DNA of 64,000 bases from positions 29,843 through 93,842 of the forward strand of contig DDWL01000036.1 in the NCBI GenBank assembly GCA_002345675.1. Reading direction: 5' to 3'. Every line of letters starts with the position of its first letter. The stretch's first letter is position 1. Positions 25,439-34,049 of this stretch are shown here, piece after piece. The stretch comes from Bacteroidales bacterium UBA2287 (GTDB lineage Bacteria; Bacteroidota; Bacteroidia; Bacteroidales; Tenuifilaceae). Under the pieces are notes generated by a model, which was not told the DNA's origin, did not search any database, and saw only the letters and a program-made list of their open reading frames with translations. The position numbers were made by a program, and so were the translations under genes.

Positions 25439-26494
25439 TTACTTCTCCTTTATAATAAAAACGTATGCTGGAAAGTGGTCGGAGTAGCCTCCTTGCCAAG
25501 TAGATCCAACAAAACTTCGAAAAGGATAGCCTGCAAATTGACCTGTTTTCTGCATAAGAAAAGGAGCATTGAAAACTTTTGCGTTGTGAAGTTTGTAGGT
25601 CGATTTGTTATCGCCAATTAATGGTTCCGAAACTATAATTTGGTCGAATAGGTTCCAAGCGTCGCGGTAGGCCAACGAGCCAATGCCATCTTTATGCAGT
25701 TGCCACATGGGATTAAAAAGACCACGCTTTTTTAAATCCCCTTTTTTACCAACAGCTCCTAGCGTTTTAATAATGCTTGGCGAAATAGGATCGTCGTTAA
25801 AGTCGCCCATAATAAATATTTTAGCCTTTGAATCGGTAGCATAAATTGAATCGACAATCGATTTTGTTAGTTCAGCAGCAGCCCTTCTGAGGGGGAAACT
25901 TCTCTCTTCGCCACCTCGGCGCGAAGGCCAATGGTTCACAATAAAGTGCATGGGTTCACCATCGAAAATGCCACTAACTACCAACTGGTCGCGGGATTTA
26001 AAATCGGGCATATCGGCAATTTTTAACCTTGCCGAACGGCTAGAGGTTACCCTAAAAAAGTCGGTGCGGTAAATTAGCCCAACGTCAACACCCCTCGCAT
26101 CGGGCGAGTCGTAATGCACAATGTCGTACTTCGATGGAGCCAGTTTTGGAGTGCTTATCAAATCAAAAATAACCTCTTTGTTCTCAATTTCGCAAAGTCC
26201 AAGTATTGCTGGGCCACCAGGGAAAAGTTCACTTCCAATTTGCGAAATTACATCGGAAATATTAGCCAGTTTTTTGAAGTACTTCTCGCTGTTCCACTTG
26301 TTTGGCCCCTCAGGAGTAAACTCAAAATCGTTAATATTTGGGGTGTCAATTGTGTCGAATAAATTTTCGATATTATAAAAGGCAATACACCCCACTTTAT
26401 ATTGCTTCTTTTCCTGCGAAAACAGGTGAGCCGAAGCTAAGATAAATACTACCGAAAGTGCTAGCGTTTGGAATTTAATGTGTGCTTTAATCAT
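25439..26494 (-). CDS. Secreted endonuclease/exonuclease/phosphatase-family protein
   Basis: 351 residues: signal peptide 1-26, then the EEP fold. Motifs are FYNIENLFDT (metal-binding Asn/Glu), LCEIENKEV, the catalytic NHWPSRRGGEERSFPLR stretch, IFIMGDFNDDP and the C-terminal SDHFPAY. These match secreted DNase I-like enzymes that hydrolyse phosphodiesters in nucleic acids, though some relatives act on lipids or sugar phosphates. It is divergent from a TonB receptor with two DUF5689 lipoproteins, a combination known from Bacteroidota in which the nuclease is part of the cluster. Confidence 0.88.
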   Translation of the reverse strand: MIKAHIKFQTLALSVVFILASAHLFSQEKKQYKVGCIAFYNIENLFDTIDTPNINDFEFTPEGPNKWNSEKYFKKLANISDVISQIGSELFPGGPAILGLCEIENKEVIFDLISTPKLAPSKYDIVHYDSPDARGVDVGLIYRTDFFRVTSSRSARLKIADMPDFKSRDQLVVSGIFDGEPMHFIVNHWPSRRGGEERSFPLRRAAAELTKSIVDSIYATDSKAKIFIMGDFNDDPISPSIIKTLGAVGKKGDLKKRGLFNPMWQLHKDGIGSLAYRDAWNLFDQIIVSEPLIGDNKSTYKLHNAKVFNAPFLMQKTGQFAGYPFRSFVGSTWQGGYSDHFPAYVFIIKEK

Positions 26495-26579
26495 GATACA
26501 GAATTTAATGAGTTTAGGTAAGTAGCAAATAGCGTTCCTAAAGTAATACGGTTAGTGTTTCGAAAAAAGTTAGAACGGC

Positions 26580-26587
26580 AAATATAA
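26580..26587 (-). promoter_or_regulatory. Candidate -7 box for the EEP gene (TATATTTG on minus)
   Basis: Reverse complement of caaatata; perfect TAnnTTTG match about 86 nt ahead of the start at 26494. No clear -33 partner. Confidence 0.3.
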
Positions 26588-26668
26588 ACAAACCTTACTC
26601 AAAAAAAATCGTAATAATCAAAACTAATTGGTTATTAAAATTAAAAAGTGTTTTTTTGCAGTCGTTAA

Positions 26669-26702
26669 CTTAGGGGTATTGTCCCCTTAGGTCATTTTTT
26701 TT
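26669..26702 (+). promoter_or_regulatory. Terminator-like hairpin in the leader of the TonB receptor gene
   Basis: Stem cttagggg/ccccttag (26669-26676 with 26683-26690, one mismatch) with loop tattgt, then eight T residues at 26695-26702, only 25 nt ahead of the start codon. It has the form of an intrinsic terminator, so it may act as an attenuator or merely shield the leader. Confidence 0.4.
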
Positions 26703-26727
26703 CTTAAATGCTAACTCCATCTATTTC

Positions 26728-29451
26728 ATGAAACAATTGTTAATTCTCGCGTTAGCTGCGATTTTATTAACCTCGGCTAATGCAAATGCACAAACAACAG
26801 TTAGAGGAGCTGTTAAGGATGCCGATTCGGGAAATCCTTTAGCAGGAACTGTAGTCCAGATAGTTGGGACACAACTTTCGGCTATTTCCGATTTTGAAGG
26901 GAACTACGTTTTCTCAAATTTACTTGCTGGGAAGTACGTTTTTACTTATACTTCGAGTGGCTATGCAATAAAAGAGCAGGCATTCGATGTTATGGGCGAA
27001 GAACTTGTGTTGCCCGATGCGCTACTAAAAAGAACTCAAGCAGAGGAGGGGCAAAGTGCAACTTTTTCGGAAGTTGTAATTTCTTCCGACGACTTAGAGT
27101 CGGATGGCCGCGGCCAAAATGTGTCGGGGCTTCTTCAGTCGTCGCAAGATGCTTTTAACTCTGCTGTGTCGTATACTTTTAGTCCCGCTCGTTTTAGAGT
27201 CAGGGGCTACGATTCCGATTATAGCCTTTTATATATGAATGGTATACCAGTGAACGATCCCGAAAGCGGATTTCAGAGCTGGAGCGCTTGGGGCGGACTA
27301 AACGATGTTACCCGTAACCGCGAATCGCGTTCGGGAATTGTACCTGCCGACTTTTCGTTTGGAGGACTTGGTGGTGCAAGTAATATTAACGTTCGAGCCA
27401 GTCAGGCACGAAAGGGTACCCGAATTTCGTACGCATCGACTAACAGAACTTACACCAATAGGCTTATGTTTACCCATGCAACTGGGCTAAACGAAAAGGG
27501 CTTTGCTCTTACAATAAGCGGTTCGCGCCGTTGGGCCGAGGAGGGTTACGTTGAAGGAACTTTCTACGACGCTTGGGCATACTTTGTTGCTGCCGAAAAA
27601 AAGTATAACGAAAAGCATTCTTTTTCGTTTGTAACCTTTAATGCACCTACAACCAGAGGCATGCAAGGTGTTGGCACCGATGAAATTAACTCATTTGCTG
27701 GCACAAGTTTTTATAATCCAAACTGGGGCTATCAGGATGGCGAAAAGCGCAACGCTCGCGTTCGTTTTCAGCAGGAGCCAACGTTTATACTAAGCCATTT
27801 TTGGAGTATCGACTCCGATACTCGTTTGTCAACTTCGGTAGGGTATTCGTTTGGCCGTTTTAGTACAACTGCCCTAAACTGGTACGATGCCGAAGATCCT
27901 CGTCCCGATTACTATCGTAAGTTGCCCAGTTATAAGTCGCTTACTGCTTCGCAGGACATAATAGACGATATAACCTATGCATTTACAAACGACGTAAATG
28001 TTCGCCAAATTAATTGGAATAACCTATACCAAGCGAACTACAATAGCTGGGATGCTATAAATAATAGTCTTAGGTCGAAGTATATAATCGAAGATCGAAT
28101 TTCCGATTCGCGACAACTAACTTTCTCTTCGGTTTTAAACAAAGACTTTTCGGCAAACCTTAAGTTTAATGCTGGCATTGAAGCCTCGTCGTACAAAAGC
28201 AGAAACTATAAAACAATTAGCGATTTGCTTGGTGGTAATTATTGGCTCGATATTGACCAGTTTGCCGAGCGCGACTTTGGCTCGGGGGCTCTTGCTCAAA
28301 ACGATTTAGATAATCCAAACCGTATGGTTAAAGAGGGCGACGTTTATGGAAATGATTACTCGGGTACCGTAAATAATGGCAGTTCTTGGGCTGTTTTTAA
28401 CTATATGTCGAATGTTATAGATTTTTATGCAGGCGCAAACCTTACATTAACACAGTTTTGGAGAACAGGTAATATGCGAAATGGTCGTTTTCCCAATAAT
28501 TCTAAGGGCGATTCGGAAAAACAGTTCTTTGCCAACTATGGTGTTAAAAGTGGCGCTACCTGGAAAATTACCGGTAGGCATTTTGTTGATGCAAACGCAA
28601 CCTACATGACCCGTGCACCTTTTCTTCGCTATTCATATGTTTCGCCCCGAACAAGTAATACCGTTGCTCCAGGCCTCGAAAGCGAACGAATACTGTCGGG
28701 CGACATTAACTATAACGTTCGTTTCCCATTTATTAAGGCTCGCTTAACCGCATACTATACCCTTTTTATGGATCAAAACGAACTAAAGAGTTACTACGAC
28801 GACTATAATCGTACGTTTGTAAACCTTTCGATGACCAATATCGACAAGGAGCATAAGGGCATTGAGTTTGGTGCCGAAATTAAGGTGTCGACTACGCTTA
28901 CGCTGAATACCGCACTTGCAATGGGTTCGTATAAGTACATATCGCGCCCCGATGTAATTATTACCAAGGACAATTCGGGCGAGGTAATTGCAAACAAGTT
29001 GGTGTATATGAAGAATTTCTTCATTCCAAATGCACCCCAAACAGCAGCTACTGTAGGTTTTAGGTATGCTGGTCCCAAGTACTGGTTTTTTGGTGCAAGC
29101 GCTAGCTACTTCGACGATATTTTCATCGACTTTAACCCCGAGCGCAGAACACCCGAAGCTTTAATTGGTTTTGAAGAGTTTGACCCCGTTCGTGAGTTGA
29201 TAACCAAACAGCAATCGGTTTCTTCGCAGTTTCTAGTTGATGCTAATGTGGGTAAATCGTGGCGATACAAGGACTACTTTATTAACTTGAATTTTCAGGT
29301 AGCAAATGTTCTCGATAATACCGACTTTAAAACAGGCGGTTACGAGCAATTACGCTTTGCTGGCCTCGAATCGGATCTTGCTAAGTTCCCTCCAAGGTAT
29401 TTTTACGCTTACGGCAGAAGTTACTACCTAATTTTAGGCTTACGATTTTAA
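26728..29451 (+). CDS. TonB-dependent outer-membrane receptor
   Basis: 907 residues: signal peptide 1-21, a CarboxypepD_reg-like beta-sandwich about 22-100, a plug domain about 115-230 (VRGYDSDYSLLYMNGIPVND, FGGLGGASNINVRAS), then a 22-strand barrel ending in LGLRF. It should import a bulky ligand across the outer membrane using TonB energy. Two DUF5689 lipoproteins follow with 14- and 21-nt gaps, so an operon is very likely; their surface position would fit capture of the ligand for this channel. Shorter than SusC and without a SusD partner. Confidence 0.92.
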   Translation: MKQLLILALAAILLTSANANAQTTVRGAVKDADSGNPLAGTVVQIVGTQLSAISDFEGNYVFSNLLAGKYVFTYTSSGYAIKEQAFDVMGEELVLPDALLKRTQAEEGQSATFSEVVISSDDLESDGRGQNVSGLLQSSQDAFNSAVSYTFSPARFRVRGYDSDYSLLYMNGIPVNDPESGFQSWSAWGGLNDVTRNRESRSGIVPADFSFGGLGGASNINVRASQARKGTRISYASTNRTYTNRLMFTHATGLNEKGFALTISGSRRWAEEGYVEGTFYDAWAYFVAAEKKYNEKHSFSFVTFNAPTTRGMQGVGTDEINSFAGTSFYNPNWGYQDGEKRNARVRFQQEPTFILSHFWSIDSDTRLSTSVGYSFGRFSTTALNWYDAEDPRPDYYRKLPSYKSLTASQDIIDDITYAFTNDVNVRQINWNNLYQANYNSWDAINNSLRSKYIIEDRISDSRQLTFSSVLNKDFSANLKFNAGIEASSYKSRNYKTISDLLGGNYWLDIDQFAERDFGSGALAQNDLDNPNRMVKEGDVYGNDYSGTVNNGSSWAVFNYMSNVIDFYAGANLTLTQFWRTGNMRNGRFPNNSKGDSEKQFFANYGVKSGATWKITGRHFVDANATYMTRAPFLRYSYVSPRTSNTVAPGLESERILSGDINYNVRFPFIKARLTAYYTLFMDQNELKSYYDDYNRTFVNLSMTNIDKEHKGIEFGAEIKVSTTLTLNTALAMGSYKYISRPDVIITKDNSGEVIANKLVYMKNFFIPNAPQTAATVGFRYAGPKYWFFGASASYFDDIFIDFNPERRTPEALIGFEEFDPVRELITKQQSVSSQFLVDANVGKSWRYKDYFINLNFQVANVLDNTDFKTGGYEQLRFAGLESDLAKFPPRYFYAYGRSYYLILGLRF

Positions 29452-29465
29452 TTAACAGCATAATA

Positions 29466-30326
29466 ATGAAAAGAATAGCATATATAAATGTAGTTTTACT
29501 AATGGCTTTTGCGCTGCTGGTAAACCTAACGAGTTGTGTTGAAAAAGAGTTTGGCGCAATTCCCCCAAGTGCCGATACAACCAGCCTAGTGGCAAACACT
29601 ACCATTGCCGAGCTAAAGTCGATTTATGGAGGAGGTATCGAGCAGCTAAGCAGCACTTCGTTTGCAGGTCGCGATTCAATTTTAATTGAAGGGATAGTTG
29701 TTTCGGACGATAAAGTTGGAAACTTCTACAAAACCATTGTAATTCAGGATGCAACGGGCGGTATTGAGGTTAAACTCGACAAAACAACCCTTTACAACGA
29801 GTTTCCCCGAGGAAAAAGAGTTGTTGTGTATTGCAATGGTTTGTATTTAGGGAACTACGGCGGAGTAGTACAGCTTGGTTCTACATCCACTCAAAATGGC
29901 ATTACTCAACTAAGCGGACTCGAAGGCGACATAATAATTCGACGACATGTGTTTCGTAAGGGAAGAACTCTTGTAAATGTTAATCCGTTGGTTATTAAAG
30001 CTTCTGGTTTAAATGCAAGCAATTTCAGTAGGTTGGTTACATTTGATAGCGTTCAGTTTAAGGTACTAAACCTACCAACCTCAACCACAAGGTTTACTTA
30101 TGCCGATGCCGTTGGAAAAAACTCGATTAGCCATGAATTAATGGGTTGTGCTGACTCGTACGCGTTGCTATTTGTACGTTCGAGTGGATATTCGCGCTTT
30201 GCTGCCGACACAATTCCGAGTAGAATGGGTAGCGTTACTGGTGTTTTAGGTTACTACAATGGCGACTACCAGTTGGTAATTCGCGATTTAGCCGATGTGG
30301 ATTTTGATTTACCAAGGTGTAACTAA
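29466..30326 (+). CDS. DUF5689 lipoprotein, single domain
   Basis: 286 residues: lipoprotein signal peptide with lipobox LTSC (C at about 19), then one DUF5689 domain (IAELKSIYGGG... ILIEGIVVSDDKVGNFYKTIVIQDATGGIEVKLD...). The domain has the strand pattern of an OB fold (VVSDD..GNFYKTIVIQD..GGI) and in this phylum occurs next to nucleases and TonB receptors. It lies 14 nt after the receptor stop and 21 nt before the larger DUF5689 gene. Role as a surface binding protein is inferred. Confidence 0.85.
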   Translation: MKRIAYINVVLLMAFALLVNLTSCVEKEFGAIPPSADTTSLVANTTIAELKSIYGGGIEQLSSTSFAGRDSILIEGIVVSDDKVGNFYKTIVIQDATGGIEVKLDKTTLYNEFPRGKRVVVYCNGLYLGNYGGVVQLGSTSTQNGITQLSGLEGDIIIRRHVFRKGRTLVNVNPLVIKASGLNASNFSRLVTFDSVQFKVLNLPTSTTRFTYADAVGKNSISHELMGCADSYALLFVRSSGYSRFAADTIPSRMGSVTGVLGYYNGDYQLVIRDLADVDFDLPRCN

Positions 30327-30347
30327 GTTTGTAAAAAAATTTAAACT

Positions 30348-33110
30348 ATGAATATATTTAAATTTAAATCCCTCCTTTTGCTTGCCCTTATTGGGTTAGC
30401 AATAACACAAGTTGGGTGCGTAAAGGAACAGTTCGATGTAACTCCTGTTTTAGTAGGCATATCAAACCTAAAAGAAAATGCTTCTATTGCGCAAATTAAG
30501 AAACTGCAAGGGGAAATAGAGGCTCCATCTCGTTTTAAGTTCGATACATTAACACCTCTTACAACAGTAAAAAACTTTTGGAAGAATTTGTATCAAACTA
30601 CTGGCGATACTACTTTAATTATTAATGGCTACGTTACTTCAAACGACTCCGCAGGCAACTTTTACGAGGTGTTTACCATTCAGGATACTAGCGGAGGTAT
30701 TGATATTAAAGTAAATGCTTCTAGGCTTTACTCCCAGTACGGGCTGAAACCAGGGCAACGCGTTTTGGTAAAATTAAACAACCTAAACATTAGTTGGTAT
30801 CGTGGAACCTTCCAAATTGGCTCAACAATAGTCGACGAAGGCGCAATAAAGTTAACGGGCATCGACATTAATCAACTTTCGAAGTACGTTGAACGATCTG
30901 GAGTTAAAAAACCCGTTGAGCCAATTGAACTTTCGATTAAGGAACTACAGAATTCAGGCTTCGCTCATGTGCAAAAACTGGTCAGTATTAAAAAGGTTCA
31001 GTTTTGGGATGCAACAAAGGTTTGGGCGCTACCAACTGTAAATACAAACCGAATGGTAATGGATTGCGACAGTAGTTCACTGATTGTTCGAACCAGTGGT
31101 TACGCCTACTTTTCACAAAATATTGTGCCAAATGGAAACGGAACACTTACGGGCGTTTTAGGGCGCTATAATAACGATTTGCAGCTTCTAATTCGTAATG
31201 AAGCTGATGCGAAATTCATTAATCCTCGTTGTGGAGGAGATTTGCCAGTTCCAAATAAGACAATAGCTCAACTTAAAACATTGGCTACATCTGCTGCCGT
31301 TAAAATAATGGAAGAAGTTGTTATTGAGGCGGTTGTTTCTGCAAACGATGTTTCTGGGAATCTTTTTAAGCAACTTTTTTTACAAGATGAAACGGGGGGC
31401 ATAGAGTTTAAAGTAGATATATCGAGCCTTTATAACGATTTCCCTGTTGGCACAAAAGTATTACTGAGCTGCAAAGGGTTGTATATTGGTAAATACCGAG
31501 AAGCTATTCAATTAGGTGGATTGTATAATGAAGAAATAGGGCGATTAAGTGCAAACATGTTTTATCCACGAATAACCAAATTGTCGGAAGGTAATGAAGT
31601 TATTCCAACAGAGGTTTCGATTAATGGCATAAACGATTCTCATATTGGCAAGTTGATTAAGATTCAAAATGTGCAGTTTTGGGATTTAACCAAAACTTGG
31701 GCGCAACCAGGCCAAAGCACAAATAGAATGTTGCAAGATTGCTTTGGCAATGCTGTTATTGTCCGTTCTAGTGGTTATGCTTCTTTTGCGCAAAAAATGC
31801 TCCCAACTGGTAACGGAGAAATTATTGGCGTATTAGGTCGATATAATTCAGATTATCAGCTTTATATACGAACCGAGAGTGATGCGAAGCTAATTAATCC
31901 ACGTTGCAATGGCGGATCGCTAACACCAAATACAACTGTCGCTCAACTTAAGTTGATGTGTACTAGTAGTTTGGTTCAAATTACAGAAGATGTACTAATT
32001 GAAGTAGTTGTTTCAGCTAACGACTTGTCGGGTAATTTATACAAGCAACTTTTTATACAAGACCAAACTGGGGGAATTGAGTTTAAAGTCGATATTTCTT
32101 CTTTGTATAATGATTTTCCTGTTGGTACAAAGCTAACAATTAGCTGTAAGGACATGTATTTAGGTACTTATGGAGAAGTTGTACAACTGGGCGGTGTCTT
32201 TAATGGAGCTATTGGTCGGTTATCAGCTTCAATGTTTTATCCTCGAGTAAGTATAGTTGGTAGCGAAGTTGTTAACCCAATTCCAGTTACAATTGGTACG
32301 CTTAACGATTCACATGTTGGCATGCTTGTTAAATTCCCCGCAGTTCAGTTTGTGTCTTCGGAACTTGGTCAGAAATGGTATACAGGAAGTGTAACGGTTG
32401 ACCGAACCCTAGAGGATTTTTGGGGCGATAGGGTTGCCGTTCGTACCAGCAGTTTTGCTTCGTTTGCAAACAATGTTATTCCATCGAATAGTGGCGAGTT
32501 TACGGCAATACTTAGTAAGTATTTTGGCGTTTATCAATTGTATGTTCGCACACTCAATGACGTTCAGTTAACTCAGCCTCGAATAAGCAGGGTTACTCTA
32601 ATTGACGAAACCTTTACAAGCGCAACCCTTAACCAGCCAATAAGCATAAACAATTGGCAGTCGAAAATGGTTGTTGGAGCAAGAAACTGGATTGCTAAGG
32701 ATGTTAGCGGCAATAGATGTGCCGAAATTTCAGCATTTAATACAATTTCCGAAATATTAAGTACAACTTGGCTTATTTCGCCACAGGTTAATTTATCCAC
32801 TATTTCGCCTCGCTATTTAACATTTAAAACGCAGTATTCGAACTGGAGAGATTGGGCGTCGCTTGAATTCTTTGTTTCGACAAATTATGATGGGGTTGAT
32901 CCAACACTTGCAACATGGACAAAAGTTGAAGATGCCTATGTTGTTAAGAGTACCGATACTGGTGGCGTTTGGGTGAGTTCGGGAATTGTTAACCTCAATG
33001 CGTTTAGCGGAAATGTTCACTTTGGCTTTAAATATGTGAGGAACGGCGGAGTTGCGACTCAGTCAAATATTTTTAAAGTCGACGATTTTCAGGTGTTTGG
33101 TAAGCAATAG
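30348..33110 (+). CDS. Large DUF5689 lipoprotein with three tandem repeats and C-terminal adhesin-like domain
   Basis: 920 residues: lipobox (TQVGC, C near 24), then three DUF5689 repeats of about 225 residues (roughly 60-296, 298-522, 524-747), each with VVSAND.SGN.(Y/F)KQLF.QD..GGI.FKVD-type strands, and a C-terminal beta-sandwich (755-920) of the choice-of-anchor/cleaved-adhesin kind. Copies 2 and 3 are nearest relatives even at DNA level, so they arose by a recent duplication of about 680 bp. Outer-membrane surface location is inferred. Together with the preceding gene the operon carries four DUF5689 units. Confidence 0.86.
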   Translation: MNIFKFKSLLLLALIGLAITQVGCVKEQFDVTPVLVGISNLKENASIAQIKKLQGEIEAPSRFKFDTLTPLTTVKNFWKNLYQTTGDTTLIINGYVTSNDSAGNFYEVFTIQDTSGGIDIKVNASRLYSQYGLKPGQRVLVKLNNLNISWYRGTFQIGSTIVDEGAIKLTGIDINQLSKYVERSGVKKPVEPIELSIKELQNSGFAHVQKLVSIKKVQFWDATKVWALPTVNTNRMVMDCDSSSLIVRTSGYAYFSQNIVPNGNGTLTGVLGRYNNDLQLLIRNEADAKFINPRCGGDLPVPNKTIAQLKTLATSAAVKIMEEVVIEAVVSANDVSGNLFKQLFLQDETGGIEFKVDISSLYNDFPVGTKVLLSCKGLYIGKYREAIQLGGLYNEEIGRLSANMFYPRITKLSEGNEVIPTEVSINGINDSHIGKLIKIQNVQFWDLTKTWAQPGQSTNRMLQDCFGNAVIVRSSGYASFAQKMLPTGNGEIIGVLGRYNSDYQLYIRTESDAKLINPRCNGGSLTPNTTVAQLKLMCTSSLVQITEDVLIEVVVSANDLSGNLYKQLFIQDQTGGIEFKVDISSLYNDFPVGTKLTISCKDMYLGTYGEVVQLGGVFNGAIGRLSASMFYPRVSIVGSEVVNPIPVTIGTLNDSHVGMLVKFPAVQFVSSELGQKWYTGSVTVDRTLEDFWGDRVAVRTSSFASFANNVIPSNSGEFTAILSKYFGVYQLYVRTLNDVQLTQPRISRVTLIDETFTSATLNQPISINNWQSKMVVGARNWIAKDVSGNRCAEISAFNTISEILSTTWLISPQVNLSTISPRYLTFKTQYSNWRDWASLEFFVSTNYDGVDPTLATWTKVEDAYVVKSTDTGGVWVSSGIVNLNAFSGNVHFGFKYVRNGGVATQSNIFKVDDFQVFGKQ
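31241..32588 (+). repeat. Tandem coding duplication (two ~680-bp units)
   Basis: The second and third DUF5689 units (about 31241-31920 and 31921-32588) align along their length at nucleotide level, with matching runs such as tataacgatttccctgttgg and tataatgattttcctgttgg. Substitutions are mostly at third positions. Confidence 0.7.
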
Positions 33111-33128
33111 CACAAAGTTTTAAAACAT

Positions 33129-33166
33129 AAAAAACGCCAAGACTCAATTTGTGTCTTGGCGTTTTT
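33129..33166. terminator. Bidirectional terminator
   Basis: A perfect 13-bp stem (aaaacgccaagac/gtcttggcgtttt) with a 9-nt loop, A tract before and T tract after, between the convergent DUF5689 and kdsB genes. Confidence 0.85.
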
Positions 33167-33200
33167 ATTTGAATTCGTTTGAGGATTTCCGATGTAGAGT

Positions 33201-33965
33201 TTATTTACCCTTCAAGTAGCTTTTTGCAAATTCCCTTACTCGTTCCAAATCCTCGGGTGTGTCAACGGCGAGGGTTTCCATATTGGTAACCGAAACGGCA
33301 ATGGCGTAGCCATTTTCGAGCCAGCGAAGCTGCTCAAGCGACTCGGCTTTTTCGAGCGGCGATTGCTGGAGTTTTGTTATTTCGCTTAGCACATTTGAGC
33401 GGTATGCGTATAGCCCAATATGTTTGTAAAAAGTATTGGTTTTTGCCCAATCGGCCTGTTCGGCGCTACGAATAAATGGAATTGCCGATCGGCTAAAGTA
33501 AAGCGCATTTCCATTTGCCCCCACTACAACTTTTGGTGTATTTGGGTTGAAAATATTATCGGTAGCTTCAAAAGGCTTAACAAGAGTTGCAATTTGAACT
33601 TTTGGGTTGCTAAATGGCTCGGTAACCAGTTTTAGCTGCTCGGGACGAATAAATGGCTCGTCGCCCTGAATGTTTACAACAATGCCAAAAGTTAAACCCG
33701 TTTGGTTTTGGGCAATTTGAAGCGCCTCGGCGCAACGGTCGGTTCCGCTTTGGTGGTCGGCCGATGTCATAATATACTTGCCCCCAAAAGGGGTTACTGC
33801 ATCGGCAATTCGTTGGTCGTCGGTGGCTACGTAAACGTTAGCAAATACTTCGCAGGCTCTTTCGTAAACCCATTGTATCATTGGTTTGTCAGCAATTTCG
33901 GCCAAGGGCTTACCCGGAAATCGGGTCGATGCGTAACGGGCGGGTATAAGACCAAGTATATTCAT
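33201..33965 (-). CDS. kdsB: 3-deoxy-manno-octulosonate cytidylyltransferase
   Basis: 254 residues with the KdsB signature IPARYASTRFPGKPLAEI at 7-24, the substrate loop around TSADHQSGTDRCAEAL, NIQGDEPFIRPEQL and LRWLENGYAIAV. It makes CMP-KDO for lipopolysaccharide inner core. Its length and motifs are standard. A TATATTTG box lies 14 nt ahead of the start on the minus strand. Confidence 0.97.
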   Translation of the reverse strand: MNILGLIPARYASTRFPGKPLAEIADKPMIQWVYERACEVFANVYVATDDQRIADAVTPFGGKYIMTSADHQSGTDRCAEALQIAQNQTGLTFGIVVNIQGDEPFIRPEQLKLVTEPFSNPKVQIATLVKPFEATDNIFNPNTPKVVVGANGNALYFSRSAIPFIRSAEQADWAKTNTFYKHIGLYAYRSNVLSEITKLQQSPLEKAESLEQLRWLENGYAIAVSVTNMETLAVDTPEDLERVREFAKSYLKGK

Positions 33966-33978
33966 AATAAAATTTTTG

Positions 33979-33986
33979 CAAATATA
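33979..33986 (-). promoter_or_regulatory. Candidate -7 box of kdsB (TATATTTG on minus)
   Basis: Reverse complement of caaatata at 33979-33986; ends 14 nt before the kdsB start. The -33 element is unclear. Confidence 0.3.
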
Positions 33987-34049
33987 AACGAAGTTGTAGT
34001 CTCAGCGATTTTAAAACCTGTTCAAAATTCTTAATATAAATCGAATGAA

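Noticed and set aside
30348..33110. SusD-like role for the DUF5689 lipoproteins
   Set aside because: They have no SusD helical repeats; the receptor also is shorter than SusC and of another type.
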